NCBI RefSeq assembly: GCF_003258835.1
Contig: NZ_NPEV01000037.1
Coordinates: 1 to 56,399, forward strand
Direction: 5' to 3'
Length of the DNA stretch: 56,399 bases
DNA from: Rhodobium orientis
GTDB lineage: Bacteria; Pseudomonadota; Alphaproteobacteria; Rhizobiales; Rhodobiaceae
A model generated the notes under the pieces. The model was not told the origin of the DNA. It made no database searches and was given only the letters and a program-made list of their open reading frames with translations. Below, in pieces: positions 26,424 through 35,402 of this stretch (the stretch's first letter is position 1; each line of letters starts with the position of its first letter). Position numbers and translations under genes: made by a program.

Positions 26424-27500
26424 GTGGCGCAGGATCAAGGCAATGGCAGCAACGGCTCCGGTCCGTCGCGCCGCGCCATCCGCTTCCCGGACGGGCACGA
26501 GGAGATCGCGGCGGGACGGATCGGGGTGCTGCTGGTGAACCTCGGGACGCCGGACGGAACCGATTACTGGTCGATGCGCCGCTATCTGAAGGAATTCCTG
26601 TCCGACCGCCGGGTTGTGGAGGCGCCGCGGCTGATCTGGTGGCCGGTGCTGAACGGCATCATCCTGTCGACCCGGCCGCAGAAGTCCGGCGCGCTCTACG
26701 ACAAGGTCTGGAACACCGAGCGCAACGAATCTCCCCTGCGCACCATCACCCGCTCGCAAGGCGAAAAGCTGGGCGCCGATCTGGCCAGGACCGATCCGCG
26801 CATCATCGTCGACTGGGCGATGCGCTACGGCAATCCGTCGATCGCCGAAAAGCTCGATGCGCTGACGGCGGCCGGTGCCGAAAGGCTGCTGATCGTGCCG
26901 CTCTATCCGCAATATTCCGCGGCGACGACGGCGACCGTCAACGACAAGGCGTTCGAGGCGCTTTCCCAGATGCGCTGGCAGCCGGCGGTGCGCACCGCGC
27001 CGCCCTATCACGACGATCCGGCCTATATCGAGGCGCTGGCCGCCTCGACAAAGAAGCACCTTGCCGCGCTCGATTTCGAGCCCGACATCGTGCTCGCCTC
27101 CTTCCACGGCATCCCGAAGTCCTATTTCGAAAAGGGCGATCCCTATCACTGCCAGTGCCAGAAGACGGTGCGGCTCTTGCGCGAGGTGCTCGGCTGGGGG
27201 CCGGAGAAACTGATGGTCACCTTCCAGTCGCGGTTCGGGCGCGAGGAATGGCTGAAGCCCTATACCGACGAGACGGTGGCGCGCCTTGCCCGCGAGGGCG
27301 TCAGGAAGATGGCCGTCATCATGCCGGGCTTCGCCGCCGACTGCCTGGAGACGCTGGAGGAGATCGCCGGCGAGAACGCTGAGATCTTCGAGGAGAATGG
27401 CGGCGAGCATTTCGCCGCGCTGCCCTGCCTCAACGACAGCGAGGAGGGAATGGCGGTGATCAAGGCCGTGGTGCTGCGCGAACTCTCCGGCTGGATCTGA
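26424..27500 (+). CDS. hemH: ferrochelatase
   Basis: A 358-aa enzyme inserting Fe(II) into protoporphyrin IX, the last step of haem synthesis, at the inner membrane face. Motifs: VLLVNLGTPDGTDYWSMRRY, VPLYPQYSAATTATVND, the catalytic His228 in SFHGIPKSYFEKGDPYHCQC and the acidic FAADCLETLEEIAGEN. GTG at 26424 is preferred, with GGAG eight bases before it; an ATG at 26385 lacks a ribosome site and adds a non-conserved tail. The neighbouring metal exporter suggests linked metal homeostasis, though a terminator separates them. Confidence 0.95.
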   Translation: MAQDQGNGSNGSGPSRRAIRFPDGHEEIAAGRIGVLLVNLGTPDGTDYWSMRRYLKEFLSDRRVVEAPRLIWWPVLNGIILSTRPQKSGALYDKVWNTERNESPLRTITRSQGEKLGADLARTDPRIIVDWAMRYGNPSIAEKLDALTAAGAERLLIVPLYPQYSAATTATVNDKAFEALSQMRWQPAVRTAPPYHDDPAYIEALAASTKKHLAALDFEPDIVLASFHGIPKSYFEKGDPYHCQCQKTVRLLREVLGWGPEKLMVTFQSRFGREEWLKPYTDETVARLAREGVRKMAVIMPGFAADCLETLEEIAGENAEIFEENGGEHFAALPCLNDSEEGMAVIKAVVLRELSGWI

Positions 27501-27666
27501 TCCGGCGTCACCGGTCACAGGGCCGCGTCGTTAGAGGGCCGCTAAGCCTCGAATCCCGTTTTTGTCGCCGCAGCCGCCGAATCCCGCTAAAACCCGAGAA
27601 CGAGGACATTGCGAGCCGCGCGCGGTGCGGGGCCGGCTGTCCGGTGCATCAGCAAAGGAAGCCAAA

Positions 27667-28656
27667 ATGCCGTTTGCGCTGACGGGTTTCGATATCGTCG
27701 TCATCGTCCTCCTCGTGCTCATCGTCCTCGTCGTCTTCATGGGCGTGAAGCAGGTGCCGCAGGGCTTCAACTACACGATCGAGCGTTTCGGGCGGTACAC
27801 CAAGACCCTGAGGCCCGGCCTCAACCTGATCATCCCGTTCATCGATGTCGTCGGTGCGCGCATGAACATGATGGAACAGGTGCTCGACGTTCCGAGCCAG
27901 GAGGTGATCACCCGCGACAACGCCACGGTGACGGTCAACGGCGTCACCTTCTACCAGGTGCTGGACGCAGCGAGGGCGGCCTATGAGGTGGCGGGGCTGG
28001 AATACGCCGTCCTCAACCTGACCATGACCAATATCCGGACGGTCATGGGTTCCATGGACCTCGACCAGCTATTGTCCAACCGCGACGAGATCAACGAGCG
28101 ACTCCTGAAGGTGGTCGATGCGGCGGTGGAGCCATGGGGCATCAAGATCACGCGCATCGAGATCAAGGACATCGATCCGCCGCGCGACCTGGTCGACGCC
28201 ATGGCGCGGCAGATGAAGGCGGAACGCGACAAGCGTGCCTCGATCCTGGAGGCCGAAGGCAAGCGGCAGTCGGCGATTCTGAAGGCCGAAGGCGAGAAGG
28301 AAGCGCGCATCCTGGAAGCCGAGGGTCAGCGCGAGGCGGCGTTCAAGGACGCCGAGGCCCGCGAACGTCTGGCCGCGGCGGAAGCCAAGGCGACACAGGA
28401 TGTGAGCAAGGCGATCGCCGAGGGCGACGTGCAGGCGATCAACTATTTCGTCGCCACAAAATATGTCGACGCGCTGAAGGAAGTCGCGCGCTCGCCGAAC
28501 CAGAAGGTCCTGATGCTGCCGATCGAGGCCTCCTCGATCCTCGGTGCCCTCAACGGCATTGCCGAGATCGCCAAGGAATCCTTCGGCGAAGAGGCGGCGG
28601 CAAGGCGCCGCCAGGGCTCCGTGCCGCGCACCGGGCCCGGTGAGAGGACCGAGTAA
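27667..28656 (+). CDS. SPFH-domain (stomatin/QmcA-like) membrane protein
   Basis: A 329-aa protein anchored by one N-terminal helix (residues 8-26) and followed by the SPFH domain (VPQGFNYTIERFGRYTKTLR, DVPSQEVITRDNATVTVNGV, ERLLKVVDAAVEPWGIKITR). A long charged coiled coil (about 190-260, repeated EAEGKRQ/EAEGEKE-like units) leads to a C-terminal region. Such proteins form large membrane rings and act with NfeD proteins in membrane quality control. SD AAAGGA precedes the ATG. Its stop overlaps the start of the NfeD gene. Confidence 0.92.
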   Translation: MPFALTGFDIVVIVLLVLIVLVVFMGVKQVPQGFNYTIERFGRYTKTLRPGLNLIIPFIDVVGARMNMMEQVLDVPSQEVITRDNATVTVNGVTFYQVLDAARAAYEVAGLEYAVLNLTMTNIRTVMGSMDLDQLLSNRDEINERLLKVVDAAVEPWGIKITRIEIKDIDPPRDLVDAMARQMKAERDKRASILEAEGKRQSAILKAEGEKEARILEAEGQREAAFKDAEARERLAAAEAKATQDVSKAIAEGDVQAINYFVATKYVDALKEVARSPNQKVLMLPIEASSILGALNGIAEIAKESFGEEAAARRRQGSVPRTGPGERTE

Positions 28657-29132
28657 TGGGACTCGTCGAGACCGTTATCGATTTCCTCGGGCCCTGGAAC
28701 TGGTGGGTGCTCGGCCTGGTGCTGCTGGCCGTGGAGATCCTCATTCCGGGAACGTTCTTCTTGTGGTTCGGGGTCTCGGCAATCGTCGTCGGCACCATCT
28801 CGCTGTTCATCACCTGGGGCTGGCAGGCGCAGGTCATCGTCTTCATGGTGCTGGCGGTCGTCGCGCTGGTCGCCAGCCGGATGCTGCTGCGCAGGACGCG
28901 CGAGCCGGAGCCGGCCGAGACGACGTTCCTCAACCGCCGCGGCGCGCGGCTGATCGGGCGGACCTTCACCCTGACCGAGCCGATCGTGGAAGGCTCCGGC
29001 CGGCTGAAGATCGACGACAGCGTCTGGCGGGTTTCCGGTCCCGACCTTGCCGCCGGCACGCGGGTGACCATCGTCGATGCGGACGGCGCGCTCCTGCGCG
29101 TCGGGCCGGCCGAGGTTGCCGAGACGGCTTAG
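28656..29132 (+). CDS. NfeD-like membrane protein
   Basis: A 158-aa short NfeD: three predicted membrane helices (about 10-30, 33-52, 55-75) and a C-terminal OB-fold (GRTFTLTEPIVEGSGRLKID to LLRVGPAE). It is translationally coupled to the SPFH gene (TAATG overlap). The pair is the classic stomatin/NfeD module. Confidence 0.9.
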   Translation: MGLVETVIDFLGPWNWWVLGLVLLAVEILIPGTFFLWFGVSAIVVGTISLFITWGWQAQVIVFMVLAVVALVASRMLLRRTREPEPAETTFLNRRGARLIGRTFTLTEPIVEGSGRLKIDDSVWRVSGPDLAAGTRVTIVDADGALLRVGPAEVAETA

Positions 29133-29154
29133 GGGACTGGGGAGTGGCGCGCCG

Positions 29155-30009
29155 CTACGGCTTGTAGTCCGGCGGCAGCGGCGGTTCCTCTTTCATCAAC
29201 AGGATCGAGATGCGCCGGTTGGCGGCGAGGAACGGGTCGTTCGGGAACAGCGGCTCGGTGTCGGCCTTGCCGACGACGGAGAAGATCTGGTCGCTGCGCA
29301 CGCCGAACTGGTTGAGGATGCGCCTTGTGGCGTTGGCCCGGTCGGCGGACAGGTCCCAGCCGGAATAGTTCGGATTGTTGAAGGTCCGCCCGGAGGTGGT
29401 GTGGCCGGTGACGCGGATGCGGTTCGGCATGGCGCGCACCACTTCGGCCATCCGCTCCAGCAGTTGCCGGGTCGATTCATAGGGGAACTTGGAGCCTTCC
29501 GGGAACATCGAGCGGCCGTCCTGGTCGACCAGCATGATGTTGAGGCCTTCGTCGTTCTCCTCGATGATGATGTTCTTCGACAACTCGGCGATGTCCGGCA
29601 TGTCCTGCCAGGCCTGGCGCAGGGAGGCGGCGGCGGTGGCGAACTGGCGGGTGCGTTCGACGTCGGTGATCTCCACGTCGTAGGTGTTGTTTTCCGGGCC
29701 CTGCTTGGTGCGGCCGTCATGGCGGGTCGATTCGATCTCGGAATCCGTCTCCGTCGGCATCGGCGCGACGCGGCGCACATATTCGCGCACCGGCACGCCC
29801 TCGATCTCGATCATGCCCTGGTGGCGGGATTCCACCTTGATGCCGAAGGCGTCACGCATGGAACCGGCGACGATCTGCAGCTTCTCCTTGTCCTGGATCG
29901 AAAAGGAGATGATGAGGACGAAGAAGCAGACCAGCAGCGACATCAGGTCGGCGAAGGTCACCAGCCATTCCGGTGCGCCGGCGGGAGGGCACTTCTTCTT
30001 CTTGGCCAT
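29155..30009 (-). CDS. MotB/PomB-like stator protein with OmpA domain
   Basis: A 284-aa protein. A single N-terminal helix carries the ion-binding Asp in TFADLMSLLVCFFVLIISFS (Asp at about residue 21). A peptidoglycan-binding OmpA-like domain occupies about 165-275 (IRVTGHTTSG, WDLSADRANATRRILNQFGV, NRRISILLM). It couples ion flow to torque with its MotA partner. Second gene of a two-gene operon. No other flagellar gene is near, so it may be an auxiliary stator or serve another ion-driven process. Confidence 0.88.
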   Translation of the reverse strand: MAKKKKCPPAGAPEWLVTFADLMSLLVCFFVLIISFSIQDKEKLQIVAGSMRDAFGIKVESRHQGMIEIEGVPVREYVRRVAPMPTETDSEIESTRHDGRTKQGPENNTYDVEITDVERTRQFATAAASLRQAWQDMPDIAELSKNIIIEENDEGLNIMLVDQDGRSMFPEGSKFPYESTRQLLERMAEVVRAMPNRIRVTGHTTSGRTFNNPNYSGWDLSADRANATRRILNQFGVRSDQIFSVVGKADTEPLFPNDPFLAANRRISILLMKEEPPLPPDYKP

Positions 30010-30019
30010 GGCCCTGCCC

Positions 30020-30793
30020 CTACGCCGCCGCGGCTTCGATCAGGTCGCCGCGGTTCTTCTCCGGCAGATAGGCGATCAGCATCTCGCGGATCAGCGCCGG
30101 GCTCTTCGATTCCCGGATCTGCATGACGCCGTCGATGATGAGGGTCTGGTTGACGTCCTCCACATTGGCCTTGGCACCGAGCTTTTCGTAGATCGGAATG
30201 CAGATCAGGTTGGCGAGCAGGGCGCCGTATAGCGTGGTCAGCAGGGCGATCGCCATGGACGGACCGATGGTCGAGGGGTCGTCCATGGTCGCCAGCATCT
30301 GGACCAGGCCGACAAGGGTTCCGATCATGCCAAAGGCGGGTGCGCTGTCGCCGAGCGCCTTGAAGATGCGCTGGCCCTCTTCGAGCCGGTCGAGATAGAG
30401 GTCGCGCTCGCGCTCCATGGATTCGCGGATGAAATTCGGCTCATAGCCGTCGGCAATGAATTGCACGCCCTTGGCAAGGGTGGCGTCGGAGACTTCCACG
30501 TTCTCAAGCCCGAGCGGGCCCTGCTTGCGGGCGACGTCGGCGAGCTCCGTGATCTCCTCGATCATGGTGCGCGGCTCGATCTTCTTGTGGGTGAAGGCGA
30601 CCTTGGCGCCGGTTATGAAGGCCGAAGCGACGCCGGCGAGCGGGAACCGGATCAGGGTCGCGGCAAGGCCGCCACCGAGAACGATAAGAACCGATGCCAC
30701 GTCGATGAACTGGCTGATGTTGCCGCCAAGGAAAATCGCGGTAACGACGACGGCCGTACCCGCGATAATACCGATGATTGTTGCCAGATCCAT
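30020..30793 (-). CDS. MotA/PomA-like stator protein
   Basis: A 257-aa four-helix protein closer to PomA/MotP than to classic MotA, beginning MDLATIIGIIAGTAVVVTAI. The helix-3/4 region GDSAPAFGMIGTLVGLVQML has the conserved Pro and Gly residues; ALLTTLYGALLANLICIPIY follows. The cytoplasmic loop has charged residues (IRESMERERDLYLDRLEEGQ). PomA-like members often use sodium, but ion choice cannot be proved here. It precedes the MotB-like gene by 10 bp. Confidence 0.9.
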   Translation of the reverse strand: MDLATIIGIIAGTAVVVTAIFLGGNISQFIDVASVLIVLGGGLAATLIRFPLAGVASAFITGAKVAFTHKKIEPRTMIEEITELADVARKQGPLGLENVEVSDATLAKGVQFIADGYEPNFIRESMERERDLYLDRLEEGQRIFKALGDSAPAFGMIGTLVGLVQMLATMDDPSTIGPSMAIALLTTLYGALLANLICIPIYEKLGAKANVEDVNQTLIIDGVMQIRESKSPALIREMLIAYLPEKNRGDLIEAAAA

Positions 30794-30959
30794 AACTGTC
30801 CCAACTCCTCTCGGAAGACCGCATGCGGCCGTCCTCGGGGCGCAGTCTATGGATCACAGGGCTAAATAATCCCTAATCGAGGTGCGAAATTTCGTCTCCG
30901 TTTCGGAAATAAGCCATAGGCTTCAGGAAGCGCACACCAAAAAACGGCGCCGTTTACGC

Positions 30960-30977
30960 TTCGTTAACCTTAACGAA
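30960..30977. promoter_or_regulatory. perfect 18-bp palindrome upstream of the stator operon
   Basis: TTCGTTAA-CC-TTAACGAA lies in the 339-bp gap (30794-31132) before the MotA-like gene, about 170 bp from its start. Both arms contain TTAAC, the core of CtrA boxes in alphaproteobacteria. The rest of the gap shows no gene. Confidence 0.5.
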
Positions 30978-31132
30978 ACCTTGCGATCAGAGCAGGTAGC
31001 GGACACCCGCACGGCGCGCCGGCGATGGCGAAAGACGCGCCGGGGCGGCGCGGCCGGCAGTGTTCTGCGGGCAGGCAAAGGGAGACTGCCGGTTTCGACC
31101 GACAAGGACCGCGGGTGCGGTCGGGCGTTCGC

Positions 31133-32152
31133 TCAGGCGACGCCGGCGCGCAACAGGTCGTGCAGGTGGATGATGCCGACGGCGCGCTCGTCCTCGACGA
31201 CGAACAGGGCCGAAATGCTGGAGGATTCCAGCATCTCCAGGGCCGAGGCGACGAGCAGTTCCGGCTTCACCGTCTTCGGCGAGCGGGTCATGACCTCGTC
31301 GACGCGCTTGGACAGGAGGTCCGAGGCGAGGTGGCGGCGCAAGTCACCGTCGGTGATGATGCCCGCCAGCCGTCCGGCCTCGTCGACGATGCCCAGCGAG
31401 CCGAAGCCCTTCTGTGTGATCAGCACGATGGCCTCGGTCATCGGCGTGTCGAGCGGCGTCAGCGGCACCCGGTCGCCGGTGTGCATGACGTCGCGGACGA
31501 ACTGCAGCGATGCGCCCAGCCGACCGCCGGGATGGAAGATGCCGAAATCCTGCGGCGTGAAGCCGCGCGCCTCCAGAAGGGCGATGGCCATGGCATCGCC
31601 GACCGAAAGCTGAAGGATGGTGGAAGTGGTCGGGGCGAGCCCGTGCGGGCAGGCCTCGGCGGCCTTCGGCAGGGCAAGGACGATGTCGGCGGCGCGGCCG
31701 AGCGTGCTCTTGGCGCTCGAGGTCAGCGCGATCAGCGGCACGCGGAAGCGGCGCGAATAGGCGATGATGCTGGCCATCTCGCGGGTCTCGCCGGACCAGG
31801 AAATGGCGATGATGGCGTCGCCCGCCGTGACCATGCCGAGGTCGCCGTGGCTGGCCTCGCTCGGGTGGACGAAGAAGGCCGGGGTGCCGGTGGAGGCGAA
31901 GGTGGCGGCGATCTTGGAGCCGATATGGCCGCTCTTGCCGATGCCGGTGACGATGACGCGGCCGGGAATGCCGCTGATCAGGCGCACAGCGTCGACGAAA
32001 GGCTCCGAAAGACCATTGCCGAGCGCCTTCTGCAGCGCCACCAAACCCTGGATTTCGTTGTGGACCGTGCGACCTGCAGACTCGATAAGCTCTACGTCAC
32101 TATGGTCGATCACGCTCAAGGGGCCACCGCCGACGATTGCAAGCTTCGCCAT
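31133..32152 (-). CDS. kdsD: D-arabinose-5-phosphate isomerase, KpsF/GutQ family
   Basis: A 339-aa enzyme converting ribulose-5-phosphate to arabinose-5-phosphate, the first step of Kdo synthesis for lipopolysaccharide. The SIS domain (about 45-190) has GIGKSGHIGSKIAATFASTG, VHPSEASHGDLGMV, SWSGETREM and LTSSAKSTLG; two CBS domains follow (about 220-335; MHTGDRVPLTPL, TDGDLRRHLASD). The ATG at 32152 has a poor ribosome site, so a GTG further in cannot be excluded. The 295-bp gap upstream contains TTGACA near 32350, probably promoting the rightward gene. Confidence 0.92.
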   Translation of the reverse strand: MAKLAIVGGGPLSVIDHSDVELIESAGRTVHNEIQGLVALQKALGNGLSEPFVDAVRLISGIPGRVIVTGIGKSGHIGSKIAATFASTGTPAFFVHPSEASHGDLGMVTAGDAIIAISWSGETREMASIIAYSRRFRVPLIALTSSAKSTLGRAADIVLALPKAAEACPHGLAPTTSTILQLSVGDAMAIALLEARGFTPQDFGIFHPGGRLGASLQFVRDVMHTGDRVPLTPLDTPMTEAIVLITQKGFGSLGIVDEAGRLAGIITDGDLRRHLASDLLSKRVDEVMTRSPKTVKPELLVASALEMLESSSISALFVVEDERAVGIIHLHDLLRAGVA

Positions 32153-32447
32153 TTTACACCATTTTGTTTTCGTTGTACCCGGCGTTGGGCAAGGGGAAGC
32201 TCGTGGCTAGTCCGCGATTGCGACCACTATGTGGCAACAATCCGGCAAAATCGGGCGGCGCGTCACGACGTCCCGCCACTGTCCCCATTAGGCGACACCT
32301 ATAGCGCGTTCTCGGCCGCGTTTCACGGATTTTCCGCCGGAAAAACCGCCTTTGACAGGAATTGGCGGCGCGATGCCAACGAAACATTAACCCTGCCCCT
32401 TTACTTTTCGGAAAGAACCGGCCCTTGCGGCCAGATTTCGAAACGGG

Positions 32448-33986
32448 GTGCGGGTGTCCCTCTTTTCATCGTCGCCGATCATGGATATGCGCGGTTGCCT
32501 TGTGGCCCTTGCGGTCGTCCTTGTCGCTGCCGTCGGTCCGGCCCATGGCCAGACCGCGAACGGTGACGTGCAGCTTCGCGGCAGCGCGCCGACGGATGGC
32601 GGCTTCAGCGACGACGAAGACGCACTGTTCGGCGCCACGGATGACCAAACCGCGGACAGCGATGCCGCGACGCCGGCCGCCGACGGCACCCGAACGCCGC
32701 CGCGGCCGCGCTCGGCCGAGGACGCACGGCGCGAGCGGCTTGGCGGTCGCCCGGAGGCGGTGCGGGCCGTGCAGCCGGTGCAGCCCGGACCGCGCAATGC
32801 CGACGGCACCGTGATGGAGCGGGCCGAGACCACGGTGACGGCCGAGGCGCCGGAGGATAATTTCGGCGACGACAAGGACGCCTACGAGCCGCTCGGCATC
32901 CGCGCCGGCTCCTTCATCCTCAAGCCGTCGATCGAGACGACCGGCGGCGGCTCGACCAATGTCGACCAGGACCACAACGGCAAGTCCGGCGCCTTCTATC
33001 GCATCCGCCCGTCGCTGGACGTGCAGTCCGACTGGTCGCGGCATTCGCTGAACGTCAATCTCAATGGCGAGTACACGGGCTATATCGACAGCGCCACGGA
33101 GGACACGCCGACCTTTGAGGGAGAGGCGACCGGCCGCATCGACGTGCGCGACGGCACGAAGCTGGAACTGGAATCGGGCTACCAGCTCGAACAGGAAGAG
33201 GCCGAGAGCGCTGAGCGCAAGAAGGGCACGGACCGGGCCGACATCCACACGCTGACCGGGGCGGCGGCGATCGTCCAGGACGTGCGCCGGTTCCAGGTGC
33301 GGCTGCGCGGTTCCGTAGAGCGCCAGTCCTATGATTCCAACGACGGCGGCACCGGCCGCGACTACACCCTGACCGAGATTTCGCTGAGGACCGGCTACAA
33401 GGTCTCGCCGGCCCTGATGCCCTATGTCGAGGGCTCCATGTTCCAGCGCCAGCTCGACGACGAGCGCGATGCCGACGGATACCGGCGCTCCAGCGACGGC
33501 TATTCCCTGCGCGGCGGCGTCGCCATCGACATGGCCTCGAAGCTGACCGGCGATCTCGCCGCCGGCTGGCGCCGCGAGGAGCCGCGCGACGGCCGGCTGA
33601 AGGCGCTGGAAGGCCCGACCGTCGACGGCACGCTGACCTGGTCGCCGAGCCGGCTGACGACGATCGCGCTGACCGGCTCGACCACGCTCGACACCACGAC
33701 GCTGACCGGTTCGGCCGGCTCGATCGAATACAAGGGCGGCCTGACCGCGACCCGGTCGCTGCGCCGCAACGTCAAGCTCGTCGGTGCGCTCGGGCTCTCC
33801 TATCGCGACTACGAATCGAGCCCCGTCACCGAATGGCGGCGCACCGCGGACGCGAGCGTCGAATGGTCGTTCAACCGCAATGTCGCGGCCGTCGCGCGCT
33901 ACGGCTACGAGGATCTCGATTCCAGCGAACGCGGCAACGACTACCGCGCGCACAGCATCGAGGCCGGCGTGATCCTGCGGCACTGA
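32448..33986 (+). CDS. outer-membrane beta-barrel protein (BBP2-like porin)
   Basis: A 512-aa exported protein. A signal peptide ends near AHGQ (about residue 35). A disordered, acidic and proline-rich region follows (about 36-140; SAPTDGGFSDDEDALFGATD), then a long series of amphipathic beta strands to a C-terminal residue pattern ending EAGVILRH. About 16-18 strands alternate aromatic and polar residues (TDRADIHTLTGAAAIVQD, RDYTLTEISLRTGYKVSP). The family is a putative outer-membrane beta-barrel without proven cargo. Start choice is uncertain (GTG at 32448, or the ATG twelve codons in), as no strong ribosome site exists. Confidence 0.8.
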   Translation: MRVSLFSSSPIMDMRGCLVALAVVLVAAVGPAHGQTANGDVQLRGSAPTDGGFSDDEDALFGATDDQTADSDAATPAADGTRTPPRPRSAEDARRERLGGRPEAVRAVQPVQPGPRNADGTVMERAETTVTAEAPEDNFGDDKDAYEPLGIRAGSFILKPSIETTGGGSTNVDQDHNGKSGAFYRIRPSLDVQSDWSRHSLNVNLNGEYTGYIDSATEDTPTFEGEATGRIDVRDGTKLELESGYQLEQEEAESAERKKGTDRADIHTLTGAAAIVQDVRRFQVRLRGSVERQSYDSNDGGTGRDYTLTEISLRTGYKVSPALMPYVEGSMFQRQLDDERDADGYRRSSDGYSLRGGVAIDMASKLTGDLAAGWRREEPRDGRLKALEGPTVDGTLTWSPSRLTTIALTGSTTLDTTTLTGSAGSIEYKGGLTATRSLRRNVKLVGALGLSYRDYESSPVTEWRRTADASVEWSFNRNVAAVARYGYEDLDSSERGNDYRAHSIEAGVILRH

Positions 33987-34032
33987 CCGCGCCCGTCGAC
34001 AAGCGTTTTCACCTGTTTCGAATGGATATCCG

Positions 34033-34040
34033 AAAGGAGG
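34033..34040 (+). promoter_or_regulatory. ribosome binding site that fixes a TTG start
   Basis: AAAGGAGG lies five bases before an in-frame TTG at 34046. The nearest ATG, at 34022, lies upstream of this strong site and has none of its own. Confidence 0.7.
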
Positions 34041-34045
34041 CACAA

Positions 34046-35302
34046 TTGACCGGTATTTCTCCCCGCATCACGGCAGGCTCGCTGCGCGGTGCCGCATTCC
34101 TTGTCGGTTTTTGGGCCGCTGTGGTCATCTTCGTCCTGGCCGCGTCCGTCGGCGCCAAGGCCGATGCCCGCTTCGACCGCTGGATCAGGGACTTCTGGCC
34201 GACCGCCAAGGCGGCGGGCGTTTCCTGGGACACCTATCGCTCGGCCTTTGCCGGCGTCAGCCCCGATCCCGACATCCTGAAGAAGGCGTCGCGGCAGCCC
34301 GAATTCGTCACCCCGATCTGGGAGTATCTGGGGTCCGCCGCCTCCGAGCGCCGGGTCGAGAACGGCCGGGAAAAGCTCGTTGAGTGGAAGACCTGGCTCG
34401 ACCGGATCGAAGCCAAATACGGCGTCGACCGCCACGTCGTCGTCGCTATCTGGGGCATGGAGTCCTCCTATGGCGAGGTGCTCAACAATCCCAAGATCGT
34501 CAAGAACGTGATCCGCTCGCTGTCGACGCTGGCCTATGCCGGGGGCAAGCGGCAGCGGTTCGGCGAAAGCCAACTCGTGGCGGCCCTGAAGATCCTGGAG
34601 CGCGGCGACGTCTCCCCGCGCCACATGACCGGCTCCTGGGCCGGCGCCATGGGCCATACCCAGTTCATCCCGACGACCTTCGAGGCCTATGCGGTCGACA
34701 TGGACGGCGACGGCCGGCGCAACATCTGGACCTCTATCCCCGATGCGCTCGGCTCCACGGCGGCCTATCTGAACCGCTCCGGCTGGGTCAGCGGCAAGAC
34801 CTGGGGCTACGAGGTCGACCTGCCGCGCGGCTTCAACTTCGCGCTCGCCGACGGTCACGGCAAGCGGTCGATCGCCGAATGGCAGGCGCTCGGCGTGACC
34901 CGCGTTCTCGGCAGGGTGTTTCCGCGCCCGGACGACGAGGCCTATCTCCTGATGCCCGCCGGCGCGCGCGGCCCGGCCTTCCTGATGCTGAAGAACTTCC
35001 GCGTCATCAAGCGCTACAACAATGCCGACGCCTATGCGCTGGCGGTCGGGCACCTGGCCGACAAGCTGATGGGGGCGGGATCGCTGGCGGCGTCCTGGCC
35101 GCGCGAGGAAAAGCCGCTGACGCACTCGCAGACGCGCGAATTACAGGCGCTCCTCAACCGGCTCGGCTATGGCGCGGGTTCCGTCGACGGCAAGCTCGGG
35201 CCGAAGACCCGGGCGGCAATCCGCGACTACCAGAAGCGCATCGGCATGCCGCCGGACGGCTACGCCAACACCCGTCTCCTCAGCAATCTGAAGGACGGTT
35301 GA
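34046..35302 (+). CDS. MltB-type lytic murein transglycosylase with peptidoglycan-binding domain
   Basis: A 418-aa exported enzyme that cleaves the MurNAc-GlcNAc bond with 1,6-anhydro formation. A signal anchor covers about residues 12-40 (AAFLVGFWAAVVIFVLAASV). The transglycosylase domain holds the catalytic Glu140 in VVAIWGMESSYGE, then SWAGAMGHTQFIPTTFEAYA and DGDGRRNIWTSIPDALGSTA. A C-terminal peptidoglycan-binding domain (about 358-418; LQALLNRLGYGAGSVDGKLG) completes it. The TTG start is set by a strong ribosome site. An adjacent SGNH hydrolase and porin suggest an envelope gene group. Confidence 0.92.
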   Translation: MTGISPRITAGSLRGAAFLVGFWAAVVIFVLAASVGAKADARFDRWIRDFWPTAKAAGVSWDTYRSAFAGVSPDPDILKKASRQPEFVTPIWEYLGSAASERRVENGREKLVEWKTWLDRIEAKYGVDRHVVVAIWGMESSYGEVLNNPKIVKNVIRSLSTLAYAGGKRQRFGESQLVAALKILERGDVSPRHMTGSWAGAMGHTQFIPTTFEAYAVDMDGDGRRNIWTSIPDALGSTAAYLNRSGWVSGKTWGYEVDLPRGFNFALADGHGKRSIAEWQALGVTRVLGRVFPRPDDEAYLLMPAGARGPAFLMLKNFRVIKRYNNADAYALAVGHLADKLMGAGSLAASWPREEKPLTHSQTRELQALLNRLGYGAGSVDGKLGPKTRAAIRDYQKRIGMPPDGYANTRLLSNLKDG

Positions 35303-35336
35303 TCGCGCGTCCCTCGCCATATTGATGCCGGGAACC

Positions 35337-35384
35337 TATAATGGGATCGAACGGGCGCCGTGAGCTAGCTTTTCGGCGCCCGTT
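35337..35384 (+). promoter_or_regulatory. -10 box and 5' hairpin of the SGNH hydrolase mRNA
   Basis: A perfect TATAAT lies at 35337-35342; I see no good -35 at the normal distance. Starting about eight bases later, AACGGGCGCCG (35350-35360) pairs perfectly with CGGCGCCCGTT (35374-35384). If transcription begins near 35349, the mRNA starts with this 11-bp stem. AAGGGG and the ATG follow at 35390-35405. Confidence 0.5.
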
Positions 35385-35402
35385 GGACAAGGGGAACCCA
35401 AA

